Shown one piece after another: positions 31,779 to 43,393 of a DNA stretch of 64,000 bases (the stretch's first letter is position 1; each line of letters begins with the position of its first letter). The notes under the pieces were generated by a model. That model worked only from the letters and a program-made list of their open reading frames with translations, did no database searches and was not told the origin of the DNA. Made by a program: the position numbers and the translations under genes. This stretch comes from Cercozoa sp. M6MM. Its lineage: Eukaryota; Endomyxa: Ascetosporea. The DNA lies in assembly GCA_040357565.1 (NCBI GenBank), contig JBDODJ010000002.1, one strand, 5' to 3'.

Positions 31779-32780
31779 TCAATGTCGAAATAACTCAACT
31801 CGCTGACGCACAACCTCTCCGTTGGCCACAAAAGCCAAGTGCAGCTGTGTTGACGAAGGCAGCAAAGTCAGAGCACGCTGCAGCGCGTCACAGGACGGTA
31901 TGTCTTCTTCCAACACAATTGCAGCCGCTCGTGGCACCGGAGGTTTCGATCGCTTGAACGACGCGCTTTCGTCGTACGTCAAAACAACATGCGACTCGGG
32001 GAAGATGTCTCGCAGTCTTGCGCACAACTCGTTCGTTTCGAACGGCGCTTCCTCCGAGTCAGGACGACTTCGTTTACATGGTAACACGCTCGCGCTGCTT
32101 TCGTTCGAAGCCTTCTGCTGTTCGAGTAACTTTGCTGGTTTTTTCGCCATTTTTTTACGTTTTTCGGTTTGCTTCGCGGCCATGCGCTCGCGATTTCGCT
32201 CGATTTCCGCATTCGCTTCGCAAAGCACCTCAGGCGGCATGTCTCGACCGTTCCACAAGTGCGTTTGAATCTCCCGAGCAATTGACGACTCTGAAGCGGC
32301 AAAACGGACATCCTCCAGCACGCACACACAGTTTTGCGAAACCTCTGCACAAGAAATCTTGCTGGATACAAGCTTGACGAACACAACAGATCGACTCACC
32401 TGAGCTGAGTTGAGATGCCGTGATACTGACCCCATTTAAACCGATAAGCGTCAACAACGACCGACGCAACAATAACAAGGTTTCTGATGGCGTCAAACAG
32501 TGCTTGCCTCGCACGGTGCCGCCATAACTTCGCAGCACACTTCCACGCGGACGCGTGACTATCGTCAGTCGCTCACGAGCATACCACACACCTTCTGAGC
32601 ACACCATGTGCCAAGACACACTGAACTAAACCCAAAAAAGTCGTCTGTTGCACTAAAAAAGCCAAACAAAAAGCCATACTGAGCCGACAGAGCTGATACG
32701 CAAGAGCGAGCATCCTCAGAGGCCCCAAGACGAGTCACGATCGGTAGGAAGTCGGGAAATTGCTGGGCTGAGGCGTGTGC
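31779..32780 (-). CDS. TSEN54: tRNA-splicing endonuclease subunit Sen54
   Basis: Sen54 is a structural, non-catalytic subunit of the nuclear tRNA intron endonuclease. The N-terminal Sen54 domain is clear: an exon with QFPDFLPIVTRLGASEDARS (about 32765-32690), then VCSEGVWYARERLTIVTRPR followed by GSVLRSYGGTVRGKHCLTPS and ETLLLLRRSLLTLIGLNG (32615-32440). The motif W..ERL..VTRPRGSVLR followed by G...LTP.E.L.L...L is diagnostic. The middle has LEDVRFAASESSIAREIQTH and a Lys-rich coiled region. The C-terminal domain, LCARLRDIFPESHVVLTYDE, then SASFKRSKPPVPRAAAIVL and TQLHLAFVANGEV (32050-31810), matches the Sen54 end in which FK.S.P is followed by L..ALV..G. The first exon is unresolved and must lie close to or within the 5' end of the divergent epsin gene. 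Confidence 0.82.
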
Positions 32781-32856
32781 GTCGTAGTGGCCGTGCTGAG
32801 CGACTTTTTACAGTTTGGAAAGTCGAGCCCAGTGACCGGCGAGTGCACCAGCTGCA

Positions 32857-35400
32857 ATGGAGACTCTCGGCAAGGCGTGGAACAGCGTCAAGAACTCGGT
32901 CGACCAGCACATCGTGCGTTAGCGCCCCGCGAGCGTTTCTGCGCATTATTTTCCTGTGTGTTTTGGGGGTTTTGCAAAGCTGTTGGGCGAGATAAAAGCG
33001 TTCCATGTGAAAAACAGGGCACTGATGTCGAGCTTCGCGTGAAAGAGGCTACAAGCAACGAAAACTGGGGCGCGCCAAACTCACTGAAAGCAGAAATCGC
33101 TCGCTACACGTTCAACTATGAGGAGATGCGCGAGGTGATGATCGTGATCTGGAAGCGTCTCGGCGAAAAGAAGCGCAACTGGCAGGTATCTACTTGCTTT
33201 CTCCCATTTGTTATCGACTCCATACGTCCCCCGTAGATGGTGTTCAAGTCGTTGTCGCTGCTAGAGTACCTCGTCAAGAACGGCAGCGAACGCGTCGTCG
33301 ATGACGCTCGCGATCACATGTATGACCTTGACTCCTTTGCCTTTTTGCCTTTTCTCTCCTTTACAACTTTGCTCCCTCGGTGTAGTTACCAACTGCGCAT
33401 GCTGAACACGTTCCGTCACGTTGATGAGGACGTACGGCTTTTATGCTTCCTCTCGTCAGCATGGTATATATCGCTTGGGATATAGGGCCGCGACCGAGGC
33501 AACGGCATCCGCGAATTGTCCAAGCAACTTGTCGAACTGCTCGAGGTTCTTTCACACTGAGGGCAGAGGGACAAAGGATGTACAGTTTCGGTGTATGCGT
33601 ACAACAGGACCGCCGGCAGCTCGAGCAGGCGCGCGAAGAGGCGCGCAAGAACGCCGCCAAGTTCCAGCAAATCCGCGGCTCCGCGCGAACAGGCGGTGGT
33701 AGCTACGGTGGCTATGGCGGTCGCAGCGGTGGCTACACTGGTCGTAGTGGTGGCTACGGCAACCAAAGCAGTGAGTACGGTGGTCAAAGTGGTGGCTACG
33801 GCGGCCCCAGTCGTCGTTACGAGGACCGACCGACGAGGGACGTGCCGAGGCGCGAGACATCGTCATCGTCGCCTTCGTGGGATGCTCCGCGCACGCCTGA
33901 GCGACGCCGTCCTGTACCCTTCTCCCATTTTGACCTCTTGCACTCTGCTTTTACCCACCCGTATGGCAGGAACAAGACAGAAAAGCGCACCAGAAGCGCG
34001 CGCAGAAGCGACAGGGTGCTTAATATCTGGCACACGTTAGAGGAGCCTATTGCAAAACGAGGTGACCTTCGCATGTGTGCAGAGATGTTCGATCCGCGTG
34101 CCGCCAAACCGAAGCCAGTCAAAACTGAGCCGAAGCCCGAGCCGAAGCCAGCGGCGAACGATGATGACTGGAGCATGTTTGAAACGGCGACCCCTGTCAC
34201 CACGGTACACTGTTATCCCTCTTCCTTCCTTCCCTCTTTGCGCCTTTGACCAACACCCTCGCAGGCTCCAAAGCAGGATGCCGAGAGCGCGTTCGCATTC
34301 ATCCCGGTGGCGCCGTCGGCCAAGACAGCACCGACTGCGAGCACTGTTCCGAGCACTACGGCTGCGCCCAGCACTGGTTTTTGACCTTTGCCTTCTTTCC
34401 CTTTAGCTTGCTTTACCCCAGCTACCCTCCTTAGGCAATGACGACCTGACCGATATGTTCGCTGCCATGGCCGTGTCGACGACTACGGCGGCGTCTGTGC
34501 AAGCTATCCCTGCTCCTGCTGCCGATCCTGTGGTCAATGAGTTGTTCAGCGGCATGTCGCAGCCTGTGCACTCTGGTAACCTCTCTTCGTCCGTATGAGC
34601 TTCATTAGCTGTATGTTGCCTGCAGGTGGCGTCACGATGGGCGGAACCAAGCTTTCGTCCAAACCTAATCCAGCGGAGCAGCCCAAGAAACAGTCTGCCG
34701 CTGCCGACTCGTACCCTTGCTCCTGGCTGTTTACCCTCTTTGTGCTTTTTCCCCATAAACTCCCACCCTACACTCGCTTTTGGGCCTGCAGTTGGGGCAT
34801 CGACAGTGCGCTGGTCGACTTTACCGACCTCGCCGCGGCCAAACCCGACAAGAAGAAAAAGCCAGCGGTGGATCTCGGCATGCGCGGTGCTCCGCGCGGA
34901 AGCGCTCCTCAGCGCGGAGGTGCCACCGGCAACTACGGCTTGGGTACGGCGACTTCGTCGGGTGCCACAGACATTTTTGGTCTGCCTGCGGCGAGCAACG
35001 CGCCGACTCAAATGACTGCTCCCACTCAGATGAGTCGCATGAGTCACATGGGCCAAATGGGTCACATGGGCCAAATGGGTCACATGGGCCAGATGACGCC
35101 ACAGCAGATGCAGCAGATGCAACAGATGCAGATGCAACAACAAATGCAGATGCAGCAGATGCGCATGATGCAACAGCAACAGCAACAACAGCAGTTTGGT
35201 ATGATGGGCGGCACCATGGGCGGCGGTATCGACCCCTTCGCGCAGGTCGTGCAGAAGCGCTCGCAGCCTGCCACCACGACGACGCAGTCATCGGTAGACG
35301 TTTACCCCACAGCCTGCCCTTTCGTGTACAAATATAACCCTCATTGTAGAGCCAGAAAGCCAAACCGCAGAGCGACGCCTTCGCCGGTCTCGGATGGTAG
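32857..35400 (+). CDS. Epsin-like ENTH-domain endocytic adaptor
   Basis: Epsins bend membrane and link PIP2, clathrin and ubiquitinated cargo. The first exon is METLGKAWNSVKNSVDQHI. The ENTH domain follows: LRVKEATSNENWGAPNSLKA (33030-33089), EIARYTFNYEEMREVMIVIW, KRLGEKKRNWQ, MVFKSLSLLEYLVKNGSERV, VDDARDHMY, QLRMLNTFRHVDEDG and GNGIRELSKQLVELLE. These match ENTH helices including the NW..VYKSL..LEYL motif. After the domain come an Arg/Glu helix, a Gly/Tyr/Ser repeat region (33690-33800), Pro-rich linkers and short acidic boxes DDDWSMF and DLTDMF that may bind clathrin or AP-2. Next is a SALVDFTDL box, then a Met/Gln tract with HMGQMG repeats and Gln runs (35030-35190). The protein ends SQKAKPQSDAFAGLGW. 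No classical UIM or NPF motif is obvious. Confidence 0.85.
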
Positions 35401-35898
35401 GCGCGTCGTGCGAAACTGTTGGTTGCTCCTCGGCTCCAGGTGAGTGTTCTCGTCGGGATCTCAGATCGTCGGCGTCGCGTCTACACGTACACGACGAACT
35501 TCAATCAAATTTAGGTGCGCTCTGTCAGGTTCAATACTAGTTTCGTTTATTACAGTAATTCGATATCGATCGAACTTGTCCGGTCTTGGGCCGCGCCGGG
35601 TTCAGTTTAATTTAATGTTAATCATGACCGGACGGGGCAACATTGCTTGTGCTGTGCGGCAGTATACTCATGTTTTTTCGCCCCGAAACGCGATTTCCAC
35701 TCCACGTGCCGATCGCTATGATGCTTCGCACGCGGCTAGTGTGTTTATAGAGCACTGGGGGGCCAGTGAAACTTTCCTATCTCAGTTTTATCGGCTCACC
35801 ATTCTTACCCGATGATGCGGAAAATTCCCATTTGTTGCAATGTTTGAGTAGGGGTCGAGTACTGGCGGCTTTGCGTCGACGAATATTTGGCGCGTCGT
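35401..35898. other. Convergent intergenic region
   Basis: 498 bases between the epsin stop (+) and the small membrane protein stop (-). No frame has coding character and I see no repeats. Confidence 0.55.
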
Positions 35899-36697
35899 CT
35901 AAAGCATGGCGCGCATCATTTGTCGCTTTTCGTCCTCGGTCAGCGCCTTCTGGAAAGTCCAGGAGAACTTTGAACCACCGGCAGTCTCCACTTCGAGTGC
36001 ATGCGTCCGAGAGCGCGTCAGGCCCCAATAGCCTGTACCTAAGCACAACCTTGCAGAAGCAGAGAAAGCACAATGGAAAAAACGAAAGGTACCAGTGGCG
36101 CCAAGGAAACCCATTATCGGAACCAAAATGTCACGTCGACGAGGCTCGCCACCTGCCGCACGTACAGTATTCACTCTCAAGCAGGGAAAGAAATCACAAT
36201 TATGCAACCAACAATACCGCCTAGAACTGCACCAAGCACTGCGCCAGCAAATACGCCGCCGGCACTGTACAGCGCCGCCTTCAAGTAGTTCGGACCGTCC
36301 ATGAAACTGCAAAACAAGTCACCGCTCAAGACAATCAGCCCAGAGAAATTTAACAAACTTACTGAGCAGCAGCAACAGAGGAAATTTGCGTCTGATCATT
36401 GTACACTCAAAGCTCAAGCCAAACGCACCACGAGCAACAGAACATATATGGAGAGGAGAGACGGTCACCTCGACTTCATGTGAGATGCCAAGGCGTCGCG
36501 GCCAAGTCTTTTTGTCGCTATCGCGCGTCGAGAATCGCAAGCTTTGCTTGCCATTCAATCCATCATGAAAGAAGAGCTTTCCGCGCGGACCTAGCCAAGC
36601 AAGAAATGCGACCAGCGATCACCAACAGCAAAAAGTACAAAAATCTTGCACCTGCTGCGCCCTGACTGGCCTCAAACTGAAGACTTTCCTTAGGCAT
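35899..36697 (-). CDS. Small membrane protein of unknown family
   Basis: The start at 36697 reads MPKESLQFEASQGAAG. The next exon is PRGKLFFHDGLNGKQSLRFS, then TRDSDKKTWPRRLGISHEVEV (36588-36475). A Gly/Ala/Val-rich membrane segment, YSAGGVFAGAVLGAVLGGI, then VGCIIVISF (36275-36195), is followed by GEPRRRDILVPIMGFLGATG. The last exon carries YWGLTRSRTHALEVETAGGS, then KFSWTFQKALTEDEKRQMMR, ending at 35899. Glycine-zipper-like spacing in the membrane segment is notable. No family was recognised. It is divergent from the Old Yellow Enzyme gene, with 242 bases between start codons. Confidence 0.55.
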
Positions 36698-36939
36698 ACT
36701 TAGCACGTACAGCACAGTACACTACAGCACAACTTGATGTCTCTAATGAACGAGACGAAGATTCAGAGTGTCCCAGCGCTCCAGGTACCACAGAGGGCCT
36801 GCTCGCCAAAAACAGTATTCTTTAGGAAGATTCCGAGGGAACGGTTGAATCAAATTGCGTCTCTGTTGCTTCGAGCATTTGGAGGAAACAAAAACCGCGA
36901 AAACACATCACTTTTCTTTGACCGTAGCATCGACAGAAG

Positions 36940-39469
36940 ATGAAGATCTCGACACCGCTGGAATTCGGCGAAATTGGCGCGGTGTCACATCGCGTTGTCA
37001 TGGTGTGTTGGCTTGAGGGCAGGCAGATGCGAGCGTTTTATAATAGTGTGCATGTAGGCACCACTGACGCGAATGCGATCGCCGCACGGGCATGCGAACA
37101 ACCTAAACGCGCGCTACTACGAGCAGCGCAGTGCTACAGGTGGCCTCATTGTGGCCGAAGCATGCAACATCTCCGAGAGGTGTGTGATAGGATTTTGAGG
37201 TTGGAACCGATTGATTAAGCAAGTTTTATTTTATGGTTTCAGTGCGCGAGGACACCCGAACACGCCGTCCATTCGCGACAAGGACGATATGCGAGCGTAT
37301 TTTAACTCCCGGGCTGTTTACTCTTGCCTATTGCTACCTGTATTCAATCTGTAGATGGCGTCGAGTGACGTCTGCGGTGCACAAGCACCCGAACGCAAAG
37401 ATCGTGCTTCAGCTGTGGCACGTGGGACGGTACACACTCTACTTAGACAGAGGAGGGCAGGAGGGGGGGGGGGGCAGCGCTCCATTTTTGTCTAACTTAG
37501 GACTTCGCTGCCTCAATACCAACCCAGTGGCGAGTTGCCGCCTGCTCCGTCTGCCATCAAATGTACTTTTACTTTGCTTTCTTGTATTGCTGCTCCTGTG
37601 ACCCCCTTGTTTCCAGGCGAGGGTCAGGCACAACTGCCTGACGGTAGTGCCATGGTGGTATCGCACTCTACTCTGCTCTTCCCCATGACAGTACTCCATC
37701 TCCCTTCGTTTTGACAGGACCGAGTTACTCCGCGCGCAGTGTCACGACACGAGATTGCCGAAATTATCGAAGATTACGGCCGCGCTGCGGAGCTGTATGT
37801 TCAGCTTATACCTCTATTATTTTTGAATTAAACTGTGAAACAGTGCAATGGAAGCCGGTTTCGATGGTGTCGAATTGCACGCCGCCAATGGCTATCTCGT
37901 TGACCAGTTCCTTGTATTGTCTTTTTAACGCGCTTTCATACTCCTTCTCTGTGTGACCTATCGTTTTCGTGGATCCATTTTGATAGAATTCAAGCACCAA
38001 CGTGCGAACTGACGAGTTTGGCAGCTCTGTTTCTGGGTACTCTTTTTCTGTATGTCTAAAAACTTATCTCTCTGGGTTGGTGGGAATGTGCTTAATGGAA
38101 CAGACGATGCGAATTCCTGCGTCGTTGTTTGCTGCGTTTGAACAATGTGGCACCTGGCAGTATCACAGCACTCCCCCATATGGACCCATCCGGAAGTGAA
38201 AAATGGCAGAGTGAATAAGGGTAATTTGAACAGGAGTGGGCGTGCGTTTCTCTCCGTGGGGCCGATTCAACAGCATGTTCGACGAGAACCCCCTCGAAAC
38301 CATGAAACATGCCATGCGTATTTCATTCTCATTTCCCTTCTCTCGCCACGTTGCCCTTTTTTATGACGTAGGCATCTGTGCCGAGATCGGGGTCGCCTAC
38401 GTTCACATCATCAATCCTCGCATGTAGTTTTACTGCTCTTAGTTATCCTTTACCCATTTAAATTTATTCTATCGCTTTGTTTAGTTTTGGCGTGCGTCGC
38501 TACTCGCACAGTGCCAAAAAGGTCGAATCTGCCACTCGGCAAGGTACCACTATCGGGAAAAAGGTAAGAGTATGGTTTCAAGAATTCGCTTCTGTGGTGC
38601 GACAGTGCAACCGGACGACCCGACTCGAACTGACGAAAACGTGCGTCTGTTATACACGACTGTGCGCGAGACACTCGATCAGTGCACGAGGTAAATAATT
38701 TAGGGTAATGTGGGGTCTAAAAGCAAGAGAGTAGAGGAATAAACGAGTTGTGTAGTGCTGGCTACATCCCGGTGATTGCTGCCGGCGGCTTTAGTTGTCG
38801 CGAGGTATCGCCGTTTAGTTGAATGTGTTTTATTCTTCAAGGAGATACCGCGCAGGCAACGAAATCAGTGGAGGCAGATGCGGTGGATGCCGTTGCTTTC
38901 GGACGCTTCTTCATCGCCAATCCCGATCTGCGTACCTACTTCTCGAGACCAATTTATGCCCTTTACCCTTACCCCCCGATGTTTTTTGCTAACGTAGCGC
39001 TAAGAATCGCTCGCACGCAGAAGCTGAACCAGTATGACAGGTACTGTTTTTTTGTTTGTATCATAGGGAGCACACACGCTTACCTCATTCCGTTCCGTTC
39101 TTGAAGGGGCACCTTCTATGGTGGCGATGAGACTGGTTACACGGACTATCCCTTTCACATCGACAACGAGGACGCGTATTTTCGTTCTTTTAATACGCTT
39201 TCTTGTGTTATCGATTGCACGAGCAGGTTTGATCGACTTTCTGGTGAAACCAAGCAAGTGACCAATTTGGTACGTCTTTTTCTGTCTGTGTCGGTGTGTC
39301 TGTGTGTGCTTGTGTGCGTGTGTGTCTGTTTTGTGTGTGTCTGTGTCTGTGTGTATGTGTCTGTCGCATCGTCATTGCTGCTTTCCAGGCTCCACCAGCT
39401 GACGATAGCAAATTCAACGTACACGATGACTTGTCTTCAACGAGCAGCAGTGCTTCTCGCGGTAACTGA
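36940..39469 (+). CDS. Old Yellow Enzyme family NADPH:flavin oxidoreductase (OPR-like)
   Basis: OYE enzymes use FMN and NADPH to reduce activated alkenes. Exons follow the TIM-barrel order: MKISTPLEFGEIGAVSHRVV; GHANNLNARYYEQRSAATGG, then LIVAEACNISE (about 37080-37180); VTSAVHKHPNAKIVLQLWHV, then GR (37370-37430); a segment with DRVTPRAVSRHEIAEIIEDY (37715-37780); and AGFDGVELHAANGYLVDQFL (37853-37915), whose HAAN matches the substrate-binding H..N. Then NVRTDEFGSSV (38000-38032), FSPWGRFNSMFDENPLETMK (38245-38304), IGVAYVHIINPRM, YIPVIAAGGFS and DAVDAVAFGRFFIANPDLRT (38883-38940), and the terminal GTFYGGDETGYTDYPFH (39105-39160). A tail rich in Ser and acidic residues extends past the usual family end to 39469. 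One intron is largely TGTGTC-like repeat (39275-39390). Another has a G run (37468-37478). Confidence 0.88.
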
Positions 39470-40856
39470 CCGAACTTGCGCTAGCGCCGTTCATCGCTCC
39501 TGCTTCGCCTAACCTTGCTCGTTTGGTTTCGTTTGCCAGCGCAGTTGCGAACTGAACCGACACAGCCGAGCTCGACGGAATCCATAGTTTTAAATTTCAG
39601 TTCCCTTTGATTCGATTCAGTTTCATATCGCTGCTGTGTGCGCGACCCAACGCAATTTCTGCATCCGCGCCGAACTTGCAAAACGTCCTCTGTTGATGTG
39701 AGATTGTCAATTTTAGTGAAGGCAACGACTAAAGAAAAGTAAGAACTGAATGTAAGGTCGTTAAATTTAGCGTTCGTTCGACGTCTCAATAAACCGAAAG
39801 ATATCAGAAGAGAGGAGGTTACCCCAAGGTAGGGCCGTCGTTACAGTTGAGAGTGTTAAGAGGTTTGTTCAAAGACAAACAAAAAGAAAACCCTCTTGCC
39901 TGCTCAAGATAGAGCAAGTCAGTTGCTTTGGTGTCAACAAGCACGGTATCCTTTGAGGTACCTGGTATCTGGAAAGAGGGCTGTTTCAATTCTTGTAGCA
40001 GTTTCAAGCTGCTCGCCACTCTAAATTACCAAACACAGGGTCTGCCAAGCAAGGCAACACTCAATTGTAAGTTACCAGCTCTCAACCTTAGCAAAACACA
40101 TCAATTCTTATTTGGCATGACTGATAGGTGCTTCCACGCGGAGCAAGCAGTCAGCCGAGTAGGTTGTTTGATGTTGGCAGTTAAACTGCTTCGTCGTGCA
40201 TCTTCTTCGACTTGCTCATCGCGTCCGATCCATCGGGAGCAAATTCGATTATATTATGCAGCCCCCGTGAGCATTATCAACCGGACAATGCGGCCGGATT
40301 CCATTCCGCTCGCCGACTCACTTTTCCGGGAAGAGAAAACTCAAATTAACACAATGCACCGCTCTGAGGATGTGCATGAGACTACCCACGAGCTCTCCTA
40401 AGGAGGCAGTGTACGTTATCGCCAACAATCGGAGAAATGGCAGAACGAGCAGAAGCGACAGAACTGATCAATCACTACGCTAAAGAAAGCACACTGTGTC
40501 TATACTTTCAAACTGAAAACACACCAGTATCAGTTTAGCCACAAACCACACGATCACCGGCCCCGAACTGAGTTCATGATGCCAGGTTGGCACCGCTTGG
40601 TTATCGATGCTTCCCCTAAAATTCACCAGCAGCCGGTTCACACCACACGACAGGATTGTTTGGTGCCTGCAAAAAAAATCTGCTACAAAATCCTCCAGAC
40701 TGAATACACTCGAGCAGCAGTTCAGCTTTGTCTGAGGGAGGTGGTTTGTCGTCACGTCAGTTTGTTTCGGTTTTGGCCAAAATTGTGTTTCCGTGGTTTG
40801 GGGTTTAAGTTTACATTTTCGCACGCACAGGGAACGGAAAAGGCGACAATCTAATC
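39470..40856. other. Long intergenic region, no supported gene
   Basis: 1.4 kb between two plus-strand genes. Open frames exist on both strands (for example 39928-40401 on plus and 40019-39819 on minus). None shows conserved motifs or convincing splice structure. I see no sizeable repeats. It may contain a small unrecognised gene. Confidence 0.4.
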
Positions 40857-41921
40857 ATGTCAACGCAGCAAATTGATGAGCGCGCGTTGTTTGAAGACGT
40901 TGGAGCGCGATTCAAGTACCTATGCGACTTTGTTGGATTCGGAAAAGAAGACATTAAGGTTCACTTTTTGTTTTGGCTTTTCAGATTTAATGAAAGCATG
41001 TGTTGCAGTTGATCCATGGGTGCGCCGAGTACTTGGGACCGCTAGTGCCGACCGTAGTAGATGCGGTCTATGACAAGTTGTTTTCTTTTTCGGTGACGAA
41101 AGAGGTGTTCGCCAAGCGCAACGCTGGGTTTCAAGGCAAGCTCGACTCGGCACAAGCTCTTTCCGTTCGGTCAGAGCAAATCGTCTTTCGCAAAGGCATG
41201 TTGTCCAAGTACTTGGTCACTCTGGTCACACAACCCTACGACTCCAAAATGCTGGCCTATCTCGACTGGGTGGGCAAGATCCATACATCCAAGGCCGGTT
41301 CCAAAAGCATTGGTGTAACTTGTCCTTTTTGAGCTGCTCCAGGATGTCAATGAAATTGTTTGTAAACTTAAATTTATGAATCGAGAAACTCGTTTTATTG
41401 TTTAGGTCGACATGATTCACTGCAACGCGCTCATGGGTTACGTGCAGCAAATCCTTACCAGTAAATTTAAATCGTAGCACATACAAGTCTGTATTGAATT
41501 GATGTAACATAAGTACAACTGTGCCAGATGCTCTGTTTGAGGCGGAGACCTTCTCGCTCGAAAAGCGCCAGAAGGCAGCAGCCGCGTTCGGAAAGCTTCT
41601 GTGGATTCAAGTAAAACCACTTTCTTGCGGGACAAAAGCATACTATGGATCGCATTTCATACAGTGTACGTGTGTGTGCTACGATTTCCGCAGAACGACC
41701 TCTTTCTGCGTCACTATCTCGACGAAGGTCCGCAGGCGAAAGAGCGCGCGCAGAAACGCCGCCTGTTGCAAGCGCTTGCGACGGTAAATTACCAGTCACC
41801 ATCCCAATAAAGTTGCATACAGTGCTGTATTGAAATACTGTAGGTTGGCGCGGCGGTCGCTGGTGCTTCTGTCGCCATTGCTGGCATGTGTCTCTTCAAA
41901 AAGAAAGACCCGAACAACTGA
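40857..41921 (+). CDS. Protoglobin (globin-sensor domain) with C-terminal membrane anchor
   Basis: Protoglobins are haem proteins related to the sensor domain of globin-coupled sensors; they bind O2, CO or NO. The N-terminus reads MSTQQIDERALFEDVGARFK, then YLCDFVGFGKEDIK. After an intron come LIHGCAEYLGPLVPTVVDAV, then YDKLFSFSVTKEVF (41010-41110), which match the protoglobin pattern of P...P.IVDAFYD.L..F..T. Next, FRKGMLSKYLVTLVTQPYDS, then KMLAYLDWVGKIHTSKAGSK (41190-41309) gives the F-helix; the His of GKIHTSKAG is the expected proximal haem ligand. Further exons are VDMIHCNALMGYVQQIL and EAETFSLEKRQKAAAAFGKL. The last exon supplies GAAVAGASVAIAGMCLF then KKKDPNN, a tail-anchor-like membrane segment with a short basic end. 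The length of about 240 residues fits globin plus anchor. No kinase or cyclase output domain is present. Confidence 0.82.
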
Positions 41922-42128
41922 ACTAAAAATCAAGCTGGAAAGCCAAACCGAACTAAAGGGAGCTTCAAAAACAGCGCAGTTTTTGGATCGGTGAGGGCGT
42001 TGTAAACTTACGGGTACTAAACTACCGATAGTCGGGCGCCGTCCCGCCAGATTTCCTGCTGATTGTTCAATTCAGTCGTGCTGTATCTGTGTGTGCCTAG
42101 TTGCGCTAATTGTTGGACACAGCATTAA

Positions 42129-43393
42129 ATGGACGTACTTGGACTAATCTTGCATATCCTGGGGGTTTTTTGTCGTCTGGTACAGCTGCTTGGTACTGGG
42201 ACTTTTTTTTTGCTTTTTGGCACCGAGCGTGATTCGGCTTTTTTGTTTTCTCAGATCGTCTGTTGCGTCGAGAGAACGAATTGCAACAGGTAGCTTTTAC
42301 TGTGGAAAGATGCGGATAAATCTCGAACTGGCTTGTACAAGCAGATACTGCGACTGGACAATGGCGTGCGAACTCTTGTGCTGCGCAGCTTTGTCATCAA
42401 GCACAATCTAGCGCACCTTCGCAGTGAACAGCAGAGCCATCGACTCAGCAAGCGTTTTATAGTGCCAGAAGAGTTGCTTTTGCTGTCGTTGCGGCGCGTG
42501 AAGCAACTCGACTCGATGCTCCAGTACACGCAAGGTGAGGTGCGAGCGTTCGACGCAACTCGTGATCTGCCAGTCATGCGGTCGATTTGGCAGACTTTGA
42601 TGTATATTGCCCCTTCCCATTGGCCCTTTTCACTTACTCCCCTCCCCCCTCCCGTCAGTGGCGGCGACGATTTCTCGCTCAAGAATCGCAAGTGGAAACA
42701 AATCGGTTTCCAACGCGATGAACCGCTCAGTGACCTGTATGTTAACCTTACCAACTTCTTCTTTAAAGTACACGTATCAACGCATGTTTTCTGAATTATC
42801 AATAGCCGTGGCATGGGCGTGCTAAGTTTGCACAACATAAGCTACGTCTGCCAGAGCAACGAATCGATGGCACTCGAGCTGTGCGAACTTGCGAACCGCG
42901 ATGAGCTGGTACGGCTTTACTTTCCTTCAGTTCAGACGATGGTGTGCCTGGCAGGATTGGTTCCCATTTGCGGTGACGTGCATCAATCTCACCGCTGACT
43001 GTACCGACCTTCACAGCCCTCCAGTAGTTGCTGTGTTTGTGATTGCATGTGCAGTGCTGCACCAGTTGGATGACAGCACTGGAAGTGCACGCGTGCAACG
43101 AATCGCCTTTCTGTTTAACCTGCTTCGCTTTCCGTACTGACCGTTGTTCTTTCTGTTGTCTTCCCAGTTTTCGCCTAGCAATTCCGCGTGCACTGCAGAA
43201 TGGAAGAAGCCTTTGGAGATAGTTTTGTCTCATTGCTCGCAGAGCTGCAACGCGAATGGCGCAAACAAGCACCGGTGAACGTGATGGCGTTCGCTTCAAT
43301 CCACCAGACAGCATTGCGGAACTGGAAGAAGCGGCTCCTGCGTCAAGTTGATCTCATCGCAGCTGTGCATCTCGTGCCAATCCTGTCGCTATA
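42129..43393 (+). CDS. ELMO-domain-containing protein
   Basis: ELMOD proteins act as GAPs for ARF/ARL GTPases. A hydrophobic N-terminus, MDVLGLILHILGVFCRLVQL, begins at 42129. Then come DRLLRRENELQQ, DADKSRTGLYKQILRLDNGV, and RRVKQLDSMLQYTQGEVRAF (42495-42555). The ELMO core is clear: FSLKNRKWKQIGFQRDEPLS, then DLRGMGVLSLHNISYVCQSN (42673-42860), matching W..IGFQ..DP..D.RGMG.L.L.NL.Y. It continues with FPFAVTCINLTADCTDL (42966-43016) and, in the last exon, FGDSFVSLLAELQREWRKQA (43210-43270), matching the F.E.Y...F..F...W end of the domain. In ELMODs the Arg of the R-G-M-G motif is the catalytic residue, and it is present. The stop is at 43391. Confidence 0.85.

Noticed and set aside
34403..35277. 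Minus-strand frames rich in His/Leu or Cys/Ile
   Set aside because: Antisense of the epsin Met/Gln repeats; no domain and no splice sites.
39819..40230. Possible small minus-strand gene (an exon reading LKLLQELKQPSFQIPGTSKD, with a candidate start MSKSKKMHDEA further upstream)
   Set aside because: The joining intron lacks convincing splice sites in the right phase and no second conserved exon was found.
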